64,000 nt of DNA from Deltaproteobacteria bacterium (GCA_011526105.1 WYAZ01000171.1:1-64000), one strand, 5' to 3'; numbered from the stretch's first letter, positions 45,648 to 54,814 are shown. Numbers and translations are program-made. Notes: generated by a model from the sequence alone, not told the origin.

Positions 45648-46667
45648 CTACTCCACCGGGATACGCGCCGGCGCCTCGGCCACGCGGGCGCTGAACTCAG
45701 GATACAAACGCGCGAGTTCCAGCACGTTGCGCACGAAGATGTAGATCAGCGCGCCGTACACCGCGAGCTGCGGCGCGAGGAGCCCCCCGATTGCGAGCTC
45801 GGGGGTCCGCGTGGCGGCGAAATAGATCAGGGCCTGAGACAGCAGGACGCCGTAGTCCATACGGTGGTACTGCGCCTGCTGCAGCACCGTGTTCAGCACG
45901 CAGCTCCCGGTGATTCGGAACGAGAGGAAGCTCGCGAGCAGCACGTACTCCGTGCCGCTGATGAGACCCCAAAAATGGAGCGCTCCAAAGAGCGAAGCGA
46001 GCACGAGGAACGGCACCTGCTCGAGGATCGCACGCTTTAGGTGCGTCCAGTAGTAGTAGCACTGACGAAGCGACATCCAGATGGAAGCCAACGTCATGAC
46101 GAGGATGATCTGCTGGTTGAAGCCGAGCTCTCGCGGGAAGAAGTAGAAGTAGGGCCCGAGCGCGAGGAACGACAAACCCAAATAGAACTGCGCCACCGTC
46201 CCGCTGGTCGGCGGAGGCACGAAGCGGCCGAAGGTCCGGTACGTGACGAGCTGGGAGTTGTAGACCAGGGTCGCGGTCAAGAGCACGCCCACAAGAAGCG
46301 CCGGGCCCACCCCAATGGCCATGGCGATGCCGGCGGCCGTGAGCGGGATGTTCAGCGCATCGAGCCAGTGGTCGAGGAACTCACCGAACTTGCTGCACTG
46401 GCCGGTCGCGCGCGCGTGCATGCCGTCGAGGTTGTCGAGGATCATCTGCGCCCAGACCGCGAGCCCAGCGAAGCAAAGCGCCCACACCCCGAGCTCGCGC
46501 GAGACGAAGACCGAGGAGGAGGCCAAGATGAACGCGGCCCAGGCCGCGAGGTGGCCCGCCCAAGACAGGCTATTGGGCGTCACCGACTCCGGGATATGCG
46601 CCAACAGCGGACGGCAGATCCGATCCAGCACCCACCGCTCCATCGGCGAGACCTCGGGCGGCTTCAT
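45648..46667 (-). CDS. CDP-alcohol phosphatidyltransferase, probable phosphonolipid synthase
   Basis: This 339-residue membrane enzyme has a perfect CDP-alcohol phosphatidyltransferase motif: Asp78, Asp81-Gly82, Ala85-Arg86, Gly95, Asp99, Asp103, with eight to ten membrane segments around it. The LDNLDGMHARATG and FGEFLDHWLD stretches resemble eukaryotic ethanolamine/choline phosphotransferases, which use diacylglycerol as acceptor. From the operon, the likely reaction is transfer of aminoethylphosphonate from CMP-AEP to diacylglycerol at the inner membrane; this is inference. Its ATG overlaps the phnW-like stop. Confidence 0.85.
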   Translation of the reverse strand: MKPPEVSPMERWVLDRICRPLLAHIPESVTPNSLSWAGHLAAWAAFILASSSVFVSRELGVWALCFAGLAVWAQMILDNLDGMHARATGQCSKFGEFLDHWLDALNIPLTAAGIAMAIGVGPALLVGVLLTATLVYNSQLVTYRTFGRFVPPPTSGTVAQFYLGLSFLALGPYFYFFPRELGFNQQIILVMTLASIWMSLRQCYYYWTHLKRAILEQVPFLVLASLFGALHFWGLISGTEYVLLASFLSFRITGSCVLNTVLQQAQYHRMDYGVLLSQALIYFAATRTPELAIGGLLAPQLAVYGALIYIFVRNVLELARLYPEFSARVAEAPARIPVE

Positions 46668-47797
46668 CGCGGCCCCTTCGCTCGAGCCGCGGCCCCTCCC
46701 GAGTACAAGCGGTCGACACCCATCTCCTTCATGGTCGCACCAAGGGCGGCGACGAAGGAACGCATGTCCTCCGGGGTGATGGCGCCCATGTTGGCGAGCC
46801 TAAACGTGGCTTTCTTCGCGCCCTTGCCAGGATAGATGGTGAAGCCCTTCTCAAAGAGCCGGTCGTGCATGAGGTCGTATCCGTAGCGCGGATGGTCTGG
46901 CTCGACATACGCAGTGAGGATTCGAGAGAGCATCGACTCCGGCAAGAGCCGAACGAAGCCGAGTTCGCGCACGCCGGCGTCCAGCGCGTCAAAGCACGCC
47001 CGATAGCGCGCGTATCGGCCCTCGCCCGTCTCCGCGAAGAACTCCTCGAGCGCCTGCGCGAGCGCGTAGAAGGTCTGAACCGGCGGTGTGAAGCGCATCT
47101 GACCGGACTTCTCGAAGAAGCGGTGCTGATCTCGAAGCGACAGATACAGCGAACGACCCGCGATCACCGGGAGCCGCTCCAGGAGTTCTTTTCGCGCGAT
47201 GACGAAGCTGATCCCCGCCATGCCCTGAATGCACTTGTTCGAGCTCGAGACGAGGTAATCGATGCCCTCCCCCGCCACGTCGATCCGAAGCCCCGCGTAG
47301 CTCGACATGGCATCCACGATCAGCTGCGCGCCGCGGGCGCGGCAAAGCTTCGCGACCTCGGCGACGGGATTCAGCATCCCGGTCGTGGTCTCGTGATGCA
47401 CGATCGCCACGTGCGAGTAGGCCGCCGCACCAAGCGCCGCCTCGATCCGCTCGAGCTCCGGCCACGCGCCCACGCCGAGTTCCAGCCGATGATGCGGCAT
47501 ACGATAGGCCGCCGCGATCTCGGCCATACGCTCGCCGTAGGCCCCGTTGTCGATGACGAGCAGACGCCCGTCTTCGGGCACGACGCTCGAGATAGCAGCC
47601 TCGACCCCGGCCGTCCCGGATCCGCCGAAGATCACCGCTTCGTAGTCGGTTCCGGCGTGCACGACCTCGACGAGCTGCCGGCGCACCTTGCGAACGAGAT
47701 CGCCAAAGGAGACCTCGCGCGGACAGATGTCTTCCGCGAGCTGAGCCCGCTTCACGGTCTCCGTGGTGTTGGCCGGGCCCGGGTTCAGGAGGATCAT
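46664..47797 (-). CDS. phnW: 2-aminoethylphosphonate-pyruvate aminotransferase-like (AepZ/PhnW)
   Basis: This PLP enzyme of the PhnW/serine-glyoxylate aminotransferase family would aminate phosphonoacetaldehyde to 2-aminoethylphosphonate. The 377-residue product begins with LLNPGPANTT, has FGGSGTAGVEA near 58, the cofactor Asp at VDAMSS (162) and the PLP Lys188 in SSSNKCIQG. PhnW works reversibly in degradation too, but here it sits between biosynthetic genes. It overlaps both neighbours by four bases or fewer. Confidence 0.87.
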   Translation of the reverse strand: MILLNPGPANTTETVKRAQLAEDICPREVSFGDLVRKVRRQLVEVVHAGTDYEAVIFGGSGTAGVEAAISSVVPEDGRLLVIDNGAYGERMAEIAAAYRMPHHRLELGVGAWPELERIEAALGAAAYSHVAIVHHETTTGMLNPVAEVAKLCRARGAQLIVDAMSSYAGLRIDVAGEGIDYLVSSSNKCIQGMAGISFVIARKELLERLPVIAGRSLYLSLRDQHRFFEKSGQMRFTPPVQTFYALAQALEEFFAETGEGRYARYRACFDALDAGVRELGFVRLLPESMLSRILTAYVEPDHPRYGYDLMHDRLFEKGFTIYPGKGAKKATFRLANMGAITPEDMRSFVAALGATMKEMGVDRLYSGGAAARAKGPR

Positions 47798-48651
47798 CGA
47801 GCCGCCTCCTTCTCGAGAATGCGCGGATAGAGGTTCTCTCGGAGCTGCGCGTATTCCTTCGCGTCGTCCACCTCCATAAAGAGCACGTCGCGATCGACCA
47901 TGACGGCCGAGATCTTGCCGTAGTGCATGAAGCGCTGAGAAAGCTCCTCGTGTTCGGTCCGGCGCTTAGCCGGCCCGTAGCCCTTCCAGCGGCCGCTGCC
48001 CTCGGGCGCGCTCGGATCCCCGAGCATCCAGTCCATGGTCTCACGTGCCAGCGCGTGGTCTTCGGGCGCGAACTTCACGATGCCCACCGCCTCGCCGATG
48101 CACGGCAGCCCTGCCACGAGCGCACCGCGCAGGCCCTTGCCGAGAAAACGCGGCGTGCTCGCGGTGCCAAACACGCGCACCTCTTCGTCGTTGTCCGCGG
48201 TGCGGCCGTGCACCAGCAATGACGTTCGAGCTGGAGCGGCCAAAAACGTCTCGAGCAGACGAGGCTCGTAGGCGATGTCGGCATCGAGGAGCAGCGTCTG
48301 CCGAGTACCGTCGAGCACCCCGAGGCCGGCGCGCGACGCAAACTGAAAGCTGTGCAAGCTGCCCGAGTCCATGATCTCCGGAGTGGGATTGACCGCGAAC
48401 TCGAGCGGCAGATTCCACGACGCCGCCGCGTCCACGATCTGATCGCGGTGGTAGCCGACGACGACAACGACCTGCTCCACCCCGGCCTGCAAGAGGAGCT
48501 CGGCCTGCCGCCGAAGAAACGAAGTCTCGGTGGCGTCGGCGGCGCTCCGGGGACCGATGGGCAGGAGCGCCTTTGGGTACTCCTCGGTGGTGGAGCCGAG
48601 CCGTGAGCCCCGCCCCGCCGCCAGAATGACCGCTTGGTAGCCGGTCGCCAT
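47794..48651 (-). CDS. pntC: Nucleotidyltransferase, probable CTP:phosphonate cytidylyltransferase (PntC-like)
   Basis: The 285-residue product has the sugar-nucleotide-type NTP-transferase signature ILAAGRGSRLGSTTEEYPKALLP (residues about 9-31) and the metal-binding LLDADIAYEP near 115. In phosphonate clusters such enzymes activate 2-aminoethylphosphonate to CMP-AEP. I start at ATG 48651, two bases after the decarboxylase stop; a longer frame reaching 49074 is not protein-like. It overlaps the phnW-like start (ATGA). Substrate assignment rests on the operon. Confidence 0.82.
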   Translation of the reverse strand: MATGYQAVILAAGRGSRLGSTTEEYPKALLPIGPRSAADATETSFLRRQAELLLQAGVEQVVVVVGYHRDQIVDAAASWNLPLEFAVNPTPEIMDSGSLHSFQFASRAGLGVLDGTRQTLLLDADIAYEPRLLETFLAAPARTSLLVHGRTADNDEEVRVFGTASTPRFLGKGLRGALVAGLPCIGEAVGIVKFAPEDHALARETMDWMLGDPSAPEGSGRWKGYGPAKRRTEHEELSQRFMHYGKISAVMVDRDVLFMEVDDAKEYAQLRENLYPRILEKEAAR

Positions 48652-48653
48652 CT

Positions 48654-49802
48654 TCAACCTCCCAGGAAGCTCGTGAAGCGCTTCCATTGATCGTGCGGCT
48701 TCAGCGAAGGCCGCCCGAGATCCTTGCGGGCGCCGGTGCGCACCAGAACACGCAGGAAGGTCGGACCGTCGGTGGCGAGGTGGCTCTCGACCGCCTGTGC
48801 GATCTCGGAGGGCTCCGCGACGGTGTCGGCCTTCTGATAGCCGCAGGCCAAGGCGACCGACTCGAAGTCCACAAACGGCGATGCGGTGGCCTGACCGCCG
48901 GTGGTGTCGTGCGCGCCGTTGTCGAACATGACGTGCGTAAAGCGGTGGGGTTGAGCCATGCCGACCGTGGCCAAGGTGCCCATCTTCATGAGCAGCGCGC
49001 CGTCTCCGTCGAGTACCATGACCGGACGCTCCGGTTGCGCGCGGTTGATGCCGAGACCGAAGCTCGCCGCACATCCCATCGAGCCCACCATGTAGAAGCG
49101 ATTCGTTTTGTCGTGCGCTGTATCGTCGAGCTCGAAGAGCTCCCGCGACAGCTTGCCGGTGGTGGAGACGCAGGCGAGCTGCTCCTTGCCGCCCTTGTTG
49201 AGGAGCGGCAAAAGGAGCTTCAGAGCGTCCTCGCGCCCGAGCTTGGGCTCGAAGGTCCGGACGGGCCGTGCCGGCACCTTACCCGACTGCACGCGAAGCG
49301 CGATGGGCGCCGCCTTGGGGCCGCCCGAGAGGGTGCCATCGGGCACCACGAAGACCGCGGGCACCTTCCGCCTCTGCGTGTCTTCGAGCTCCGCCGTGAG
49401 TCGCTCGGGCTGCATGACAAAGGTCTCCATGCCGCAGAGCTTTGACAGCTCGACCGTGATCTGGCCCATGAGCTCGTGCTGAGGCTCATCTTTCTCGCCC
49501 GGCTTGCCGCGGTGAGAGACCAGCAGAACGACCGGGATTTGGTAGATGTACAAAAGCGAGGTGATGGGATTCACCGCGTTGCCGAGCCCCGAGTTTTGCA
49601 TGAGCGCAAACGAGGGACGGCCCGCCGCCACCATGCCCGCTGCGATGGAGACCGCTTCGCCTTCGCTGGAAGCCGGCAGGTAGTCCATGCCGTCGTTCGC
49701 GTACATGTAGTTCACCAGCGGCGTGAAGTACGAGCACGGCACGCCGCTGCCGGACCGGATGTTCCGGCCCTTCAGGACCTCGCCAAAATCATCGATCAAC
49801 AT
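48654..49802 (-). CDS. aepY: Phosphonopyruvate decarboxylase
   Basis: This ThDP enzyme decarboxylates phosphonopyruvate to phosphonoacetaldehyde, the step that pulls the unfavourable PEP mutase reaction forward. The 382-residue product shows PCSYFTPLV near 22, the ThDP-activating Glu at SSEGEA near 47, GLGNAVNPI near 73, and the cofactor-binding motif GDGALLMKMG (266) to DNGAHDTTGGQ (294). Length and motifs match Fom2/AepY-type decarboxylases. The gene starts 24 bases after aepX. Confidence 0.93.
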   Translation of the reverse strand: MLIDDFGEVLKGRNIRSGSGVPCSYFTPLVNYMYANDGMDYLPASSEGEAVSIAAGMVAAGRPSFALMQNSGLGNAVNPITSLLYIYQIPVVLLVSHRGKPGEKDEPQHELMGQITVELSKLCGMETFVMQPERLTAELEDTQRRKVPAVFVVPDGTLSGGPKAAPIALRVQSGKVPARPVRTFEPKLGREDALKLLLPLLNKGGKEQLACVSTTGKLSRELFELDDTAHDKTNRFYMVGSMGCAASFGLGINRAQPERPVMVLDGDGALLMKMGTLATVGMAQPHRFTHVMFDNGAHDTTGGQATASPFVDFESVALACGYQKADTVAEPSEIAQAVESHLATDGPTFLRVLVRTGARKDLGRPSLKPHDQWKRFTSFLGG

Positions 49803-49826
49803 GGTCGTCTCCGATCCGAGGGTGGC

Positions 49827-51437
49827 CTAGCTCGCGAGGTCCGACTCGACGAGGTCCTTCTCCGCGTCGAGGTCTCGCCAGTGGCCGAAGGTGTGCACGA
49901 CCTTGACCTCGACGCCGGCGCTCATGAGCTCGCGCAGGAGCTGCGGGACGTCCGCGCGATCGAAGGCCGCGGCGTCTTTGGCGCGCATCGAGACCAAGGT
50001 CTCGGCCGCCTTCTCGGCCGCGCCGTTGCGGAGCAGGAGCAAACCCACCCACTCGCCGGTCACCTCGTTCGCGGGCAGGCCGGCGCCTATCGCCTTCAGC
50101 TGGCAGTTCTCGTCGTGAAGCGGGGCCGAGACCCCGGTCGTCGACACGAGGTCGCGCTTTTCATCGTCGCGCTGGCGCAGCTTCCAGGCGGCGTCGACCG
50201 CAATGACCGCGTCTCCCTCGTGAGAGAGCAGCCCTTGCAGGATATGGTCGTCGAACATGATGTCGCCGTACGCGACGATGGTCTCGCCCCGCAGGTAGTC
50301 TTTCGCTGAGAGCAGCGAGGCCAGCTCGCCGGTCTCCGCGTGGCGGTCGTTGTCGAAGTACGAGGGCCCGGTGAGATCCACGCTCTCCTTCTTGAAGCCG
50401 CGGACGACGCCGATGTCCTTGATGCCCTGCCGGTTGAAGGCCTCGACGTGCCACGAGAGCACCGGCTTTCCGCCCACGAACAGCATCAGCTTCGGCTTGT
50501 CCTCGGTGAGCGGTCCAAAGTTGCCCTTGGACGCGCCGAGGATCAGCGCGCGCGTCTTCTTCTTTGTCTCGGGCAGGTAGCGAGCCTCGACCTGCTGCAG
50601 CTCGTCCATGTTCTGAAGCCGGAAGATCTCCTTCACCGGCGCGATCTCTGCCTCGATGGACATGAGGCTCTCGGTCTCTTTGAGCTTCCGCAGGTTTCTC
50701 TGCAGCGCGGTGATGACGCTTCGGAGCGCGTGGTTGGCGAAGATGAAGTTGTGGATGCCGGCCTTTCGGAAGGTCTCGAGCGGCTCGCTCGGGTACTTGG
50801 TCGGCACGATCACCACCGGGGTCTCGAGCTTCCAGTGATCCATGAACGCCATGATCTCGCGGGCGTCCTTCTTGGCCGAATGCACCAGGATGCAGTCGGC
50901 GCCGCTCTCCGCGTACGCGGTCGCACGAAGCAGCGCCTCTTGCAGACCCCAGTCCGCGATGAACGCCTCGGTTCGGGCGACGACCACGAAGTCGGGATCG
51001 TTCTGCGTGTCTTTGGCGGCCTTCAGTTTGCCGCAGAACTCGTCGACCTCCGCGAGCGGCTGCTTCTCGCCGTCGATGAACGAGTTGGTCTTCGGGAACA
51101 GCTTGTCCTCGAGACACACGCCGGCGACGCTGCGCTGTTCGAGTTTCTTCACCAGACGGCGCACGTTGTTGAAGTTGCCGTAGCCGGTGTCCCCATCGAG
51201 CAGGATGGGCAGGTCGGTCGCGTCCGCCATGAACTCGAGGACCTCGAGGACCTGGGTCCAGCTCGCCTCGTTGTTGTCACGAACGCCGAGCGCGGCCGAG
51301 ATGGACAGGCCGCTGCCCCAGAGCGCAGGGAACCCCGCCTCCTGGGCGAGCTTGGCGGAGAGCCCGTTGTGGGCCTCCATGAGGATCGTGGAATCCTTCG
51401 AGCGAAGCAGCTGCTTGAGGACTTTGGAGCGTGACAT
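49827..51437 (-). CDS. aepX: Phosphoenolpyruvate mutase fused to a nucleotidyltransferase-like domain
   Basis: PEP mutase forms the C-P bond by converting phosphoenolpyruvate to phosphonopyruvate. The 536-residue product has the mutase barrel at about 1-290, with [16 protein letters not shown] and the diagnostic EDK (110-112) spaced to NS (118-119). From about 296 a nucleotidyltransferase-like domain follows, but its phosphate-binding loop reads ILGASKGNF, lacking the third Gly and the Arg of the canonical LAAGxGxR; PK at 315-316 is kept. The start has AGGAGG seven bases upstream. This is the first gene of the phosphonate operon. Confidence 0.93.
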   Translation of the reverse strand: MSRSKVLKQLLRSKDSTILMEAHNGLSAKLAQEAGFPALWGSGLSISAALGVRDNNEASWTQVLEVLEFMADATDLPILLDGDTGYGNFNNVRRLVKKLEQRSVAGVCLEDKLFPKTNSFIDGEKQPLAEVDEFCGKLKAAKDTQNDPDFVVVARTEAFIADWGLQEALLRATAYAESGADCILVHSAKKDAREIMAFMDHWKLETPVVIVPTKYPSEPLETFRKAGIHNFIFANHALRSVITALQRNLRKLKETESLMSIEAEIAPVKEIFRLQNMDELQQVEARYLPETKKKTRALILGASKGNFGPLTEDKPKLMLFVGGKPVLSWHVEAFNRQGIKDIGVVRGFKKESVDLTGPSYFDNDRHAETGELASLLSAKDYLRGETIVAYGDIMFDDHILQGLLSHEGDAVIAVDAAWKLRQRDDEKRDLVSTTGVSAPLHDENCQLKAIGAGLPANEVTGEWVGLLLLRNGAAEKAAETLVSMRAKDAAAFDRADVPQLLRELMSAGVEVKVVHTFGHWRDLDAEKDLVESDLAS

Positions 51438-51495
51438 GGGGTACCTCCTGGTCGGGTCCGGTGCGCACGGGCGGTTCGGTCCGACGGACGGGGTT

Positions 51496-51523
51496 CATCT
51501 AGCAAACCGGATCCGTCTCTCAA
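51496..51523 (-). promoter_or_regulatory. Candidate sigma-70 promoter of the phosphonate operon
   Basis: On the minus strand TTGAGA (51518-51523) and TAGATG (51496-51501) are separated by 16 bases, placing a start site about 50 bases upstream of aepX. The -35 matches consensus at five of six positions; the -10 is weak. Confidence 0.35.
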
Positions 51524-51630
51524 ACGAAATACGGTCGCAGACCTGGGCACGTGAGCGCCCCCACCGCTGAAACCAGAGGGGTTTGTCCGGTCATGAGGCC
51601 GCCTTGCACAGACTCAGGCGAGTGCGCGGC

Positions 51631-52197
51631 TCACGAGAGCGCGCTCGGCGAAGGCACGAGCTGATTCGGGTCGATGCCCGCCAGGGCCAGCGCGCGCGCC
51701 CAGCGCTCCCCGACCGGCGTCTCGAAGAGGATCTCGTCCGAGAAGTCGACGGGGATCCAGGTGCCCTCGCGGAGCTCGTGCTCGAGCTGACCGGGCGCCC
51801 AGCCAGCGTAGCCGAGCAGCAGGATGTGCCGGGGCGCGGTTTGGCTGCGTGCGATTTCGGCGAGCAACTCGAGCGAGGTGCTCACGACGAGGCGCTCACC
51901 CACCTGGATGATGTCGCTCTCCTGGTCGGGCCGGGTGCGGGGGTCGTACATCACCCAGCCGCTCTCTCGGGCCACGGGCCCCCCGACCAGCACCGGAAGC
52001 TCCGGCGGCGTCGCGTTCTGCCCCAGATCCAGCTCTTTCAAGACGTCCTTGAAGGCCATCGGCGCCTCGCGATTCACGATGAAGCCAAACGATCCCTCGG
52101 CCTCATGCTGAACCAGGAGGACGACTGCCCCCCCAAATTCGCCATCCAACACCTGCGGCGCGGCCACCAGGAGGCGCTGGCCCAGCTCCGCGACCAT
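51631..52197 (-). CDS. YqgE/AlgH family protein (DUF179)
   Basis: The 188-residue product matches the UPF0301/AlgH family, cytosolic proteins of debated function (alginate regulation in Pseudomonas). Features are LLVAAPQVLDGEFGGAVVLLVQHE at the start, GSFGFIVNREAP, VLVGGPVARESGWVMYD, and ILLLGYAGWAPGQLEHE. ATG 52197, ten bases after dapF, gives the standard family start MVAELGQRLLVA; the longer frame upstream overlaps dapF. Confidence 0.9.
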   Translation of the reverse strand: MVAELGQRLLVAAPQVLDGEFGGAVVLLVQHEAEGSFGFIVNREAPMAFKDVLKELDLGQNATPPELPVLVGGPVARESGWVMYDPRTRPDQESDIIQVGERLVVSTSLELLAEIARSQTAPRHILLLGYAGWAPGQLEHELREGTWIPVDFSDEILFETPVGERWARALALAGIDPNQLVPSPSALS

Positions 52198-52207
52198 GCG
52201 AAGGAGC

Positions 52208-53020
52208 CTAGCAGACCCAGGTGCCCTCAAACACGCGAACGGCCTCCCCGATGATCGCCACCTGCGTGATGCCCCCGCGCTCATCCCGTTCGAGCTCCAC
52301 ATCGAGCAAGCCCCCTGGCAACCTCACCTTGCGGCGGTTCGAGCCGCCCAGGCCATGCGCGGCGTCGAGCGCGACGACCGTCGCGGCCGCGCCCGTGCCG
52401 CAGGCCTCTGTGAGGCCGGCGCCCCGCTCGTAGACCCAGAGCTCGAGGGCGTCGGCTTCCGATCGAAAGAACTCGACGTTCGTGCCGGCCGGGAACGCGG
52501 CCTGCGCCTGAATCCAGGGGCCGAGTCGCATCGCGAGGTCTCGAAGCCCCCCTTGCTCGAAGGGGGCGAGAACGAAGTGCGGGTTGCCTATATGAATAAC
52601 CCGTCCTATCAGAGACCTATCTTCGGTTTCGAACCTGAGCTCTGGCCCGAGTACCGGCACGCCCAGCGTCACGCGCACGCGCCCGTCGACCTCGAACTGG
52701 CCGGTCCTGAGCCCGGCATCGGTGTCCACGCGGAGAACCTCCCCCCCATCGCGTGCGAGCACGTAGCGGACCACGCAGCGCAGTCCGTTGCCGCACATCT
52801 CGGCTTCAGAGCCGTCGGAGTTCCAGATGTGGAGCCGCAGGCTCGCCTCGGCGGTTCGCGAAGGCAGCAGACTCAGGACCCCGTCGGCGCCAATACCCCG
52901 GTGCCGGTCGCACAAGCGCTTGGCCAGCTCTGCGCCGACCAAACCGCCCTCGGTCCGGTGATCCAGAAGCACAAAATCGTTGCCGAGCCCGTGATACTTG
53001 GCGAAGCGAAGAGGGGGCAC
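52208..53020 (-). CDS. dapF: Diaminopimelate epimerase
   Basis: DapF interconverts LL- and meso-diaminopimelate for lysine and peptidoglycan synthesis. The 270-residue product has both catalytic cysteines, Cys76 in SEAEMCGNGLRC and Cys207 in TEACGTGAAA, plus the N-terminal FAKYHGLGNDFVLLD and RGIGADGVL. The start is GTG 53020. It is divergent from a lipoprotein gene 41 bases away, leaving a very short shared promoter region. Confidence 0.95.
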   Translation of the reverse strand: MPPLRFAKYHGLGNDFVLLDHRTEGGLVGAELAKRLCDRHRGIGADGVLSLLPSRTAEASLRLHIWNSDGSEAEMCGNGLRCVVRYVLARDGGEVLRVDTDAGLRTGQFEVDGRVRVTLGVPVLGPELRFETEDRSLIGRVIHIGNPHFVLAPFEQGGLRDLAMRLGPWIQAQAAFPAGTNVEFFRSEADALELWVYERGAGLTEACGTGAAATVVALDAAHGLGGSNRRKVRLPGGLLDVELERDERGGITQVAIIGEAVRVFEGTWVC

Positions 53021-53061
53021 CCGCCGATGAAACGGCAGTTCGCTCGAGGAGTCAAAGCAGG

Positions 53062-53874
53062 ATGAAAAGCTCGAATCGCCACCTCGGCCTCGCTCTGGCG
53101 CTTTGCTCCGGTTGCGCGTTGATCGAAGGCGTCACCGCGAAGACGGTCGTCGCCGGCAGCGTCTTCGCGACACCCGAGCTGGCACTGACGGGTTGGCTGG
53201 ACGTGACGCCCGAAGTCGCCGCCTCGACCTGGGTGGGCGAGCGCGAGGACGAACTGTCGACCGCGGAACCGAAGCCCGTGCTCGATGCGAGTGTCCACCT
53301 CGCTTTTGACGGCCGCCGCGTCAAGATGCCGGGGCGCGGCGACGGGCTCTACGGAGTGAGCTCTCTCGATGGTGACCTCATCTACTCCGCTGGCGCGACC
53401 TACGAGTTCGAAGTCGGGGTGGGCGGCGAGTCCTACGGCGGTCGCACCGTCGCACCAGCGCCGCTCGGACCGACCGGGCTCGTCTTGGCGCCCGCCCCCA
53501 CTTCGCGCGCGGATCTTCCGCCGGGCGTGCTCCTGCACCCCAAGTCCACCGCGCTCACCGTGACTTGGCCGCTCGAGTCCGGACGCTACGCCTACCTGAC
53601 GGTCTTCCGGGCCGACCAAGCTACGCCCGATCGACCGGAGCTCGTCTTCGATACCCGGCCCAAGACCGCCAAGGAGATCCTCGATTTCGTGACGGGGAAT
53701 CCGCCGACGCAGCTCGAGATCCCGGCCGGGACCTTCAGCGCGGACGGCGTCTATGCCGTGGTCTTGGTCGCCGCGAACAACGGAGAGAAGGTCGGCGACG
53801 TCTTCGGCGTCTCGGCTTTCCTCGTGGGCTCCGGCACCGCTCAAATCCTCGTCGTCGGCGACGTCACGCTGTGA
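53062..53874 (+). CDS. Lipoprotein of unknown function
   Basis: The 270-residue product has a lipoprotein signal (RHLGLALALCSGC) and a mature part with a beta-sandwich look: YEFEVGVGGESYGGRTV, LTVTWPLESGRYAYLTVF, and a C-terminal YAVVLVAANNG strand. No family is recognised. ATG 53062 is fixed by the signal peptide; the frame is open upstream across dapF only by chance. Its stop overlaps the GTG of gph, so the two are co-translated. Confidence 0.7.
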   Translation: MKSSNRHLGLALALCSGCALIEGVTAKTVVAGSVFATPELALTGWLDVTPEVAASTWVGEREDELSTAEPKPVLDASVHLAFDGRRVKMPGRGDGLYGVSSLDGDLIYSAGATYEFEVGVGGESYGGRTVAPAPLGPTGLVLAPAPTSRADLPPGVLLHPKSTALTVTWPLESGRYAYLTVFRADQATPDRPELVFDTRPKTAKEILDFVTGNPPTQLEIPAGTFSADGVYAVVLVAANNGEKVGDVFGVSAFLVGSGTAQILVVGDVTL

Positions 53875-54521
53875 GCCCGGAGCCCCGAGCGTCCGCCGTC
53901 ATCTTCGATCTCGATGGCACACTCGTCGACAGCCTCGAGGACATCCACGACGCGCTCGTCGCCGCGCTCGAGGCCACCGGTCACACGAGTGTCACCCTGG
54001 ACACGACGCGCAGCCTCATCGGATTCGGATCACACCACCTGATCCGCGGCGCGCTGCCGAACGGCGGGCCGGTCGAGCTGGTGCGCGAGCGGTTCTTGGA
54101 TGCGTACCAGAGACGCCTGTCGAACAAGACTCGGCCGTACCCGGGCGTGACGAAGCTGCTCGAGGCGCTCTGCGCCGATGGGATCGCGCTCGGCGTGGCG
54201 ACGAACAAGCCGGCCGGCCTCGCGCGCGAGCTCCTCACGAACCTCGACCTCGGCGCCTTCTTCGGGGCGGTCTCGGGGGGAGATGAAACGGCGCGCAAGC
54301 CCGACCCCAGCTTGCTGCTTTTGACGCTCCGGCGGCTTGGACGTGACCACCTGCCGCGTCTGGGGGTGCACTACGTGGGTGACATGCCGGTCGATGCCGA
54401 GGCCGCCGGACGGGCCGGCTTCGGATTCATCGGCGCCGGTTGGGGCTTCTCGGGCCGGCACAGCGGACCGCCAACCTGGCTTCAGGATCCAATGGATGTG
54501 CGCGAGAGCCTCGGGCGGTGA
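53871..54521 (+). CDS. gph: Phosphoglycolate phosphatase-like HAD hydrolase
   Basis: This HAD-family phosphatase most resembles Gph, which clears 2-phosphoglycolate. The 216-residue product has motif I DLDGTLVDS (Asp13, Asp15), an alpha-helical cap (DIHDALVAALEATG), motif II GVATNKPAG, motif III KPDPSLLLLTLRRLG, and motif IV YVGDMPVDAEAAGRAG. The GTG start overlaps the upstream lipoprotein stop (GTGA). Substrate specificity is inferred from the family only. Confidence 0.85.
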   Translation: MSPEPRASAVIFDLDGTLVDSLEDIHDALVAALEATGHTSVTLDTTRSLIGFGSHHLIRGALPNGGPVELVRERFLDAYQRRLSNKTRPYPGVTKLLEALCADGIALGVATNKPAGLARELLTNLDLGAFFGAVSGGDETARKPDPSLLLLTLRRLGRDHLPRLGVHYVGDMPVDAEAAGRAGFGFIGAGWGFSGRHSGPPTWLQDPMDVRESLGR

Positions 54522-54522
54522 G

Positions 54523-54580
54523 AAAAAACGAGGGCGGATGATGAACCCAGAGGGGGGATTCCGGGGGCATCACCCGCCCT
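54523..54580 (-). terminator. Minus-strand intrinsic terminator abutting the gph stop
   Basis: In minus-strand RNA the arms (54568-54580 and 54531-54543) pair along all 13 positions, one as a G-U wobble, and are followed by CG and six U residues (54523-54528). On the plus strand the same position is an A-C mismatch and no T-tract follows. It therefore terminates minus-strand transcription, although both flanking genes are on the plus strand. Confidence 0.75.
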
Positions 54581-54814
54581 TGAAACGCGGAGAGCGGCGA
54601 CGGAGGCAGCGGGGGGGGTCGCTACGTTCCGGCACCAATCTCCAACGAAGCGATAACCTAGCACGAGCCGTGCCAGGCCAAGGAACCCGAGTTCAGGGGG
54701 CATTCCCGGGAAGCGGAGGGTTCATCCGAGGTAAATCAGCCTCAATGGGCGCGGTCTTCTTGCCGCAGGCCGAAAAGCGGCAGGGAAACCAAGGCTTCCA
54801 TTCACCCTGAGGGC
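54524..54814 (-). ncRNA. Candidate structured small RNA
   Basis: The 302-base spacer between gph and the regulator has no protein gene but several hairpins, ending in a minus-strand terminator. A 9-bp stem (54657-54665 / 54669-54677) is fully paired in minus-strand RNA through a G-U wobble but has an A-C mismatch on the plus strand. Other stems are 54619-54628 / 54644-54653 (10 bp, one mismatch) and TGCCGC/GCGGCA (54761-54766 / 54777-54782). CATAAT on the minus strand (54821-54826) could be its -10. I could not match it to a known RNA family. Confidence 0.5.

Noticed and set aside
54531-54580. The hairpin as a gph terminator
   Set aside because: It has an A-C mismatch on the plus strand and no plus-strand T-tract; pairing and the U-run both point to the minus strand.
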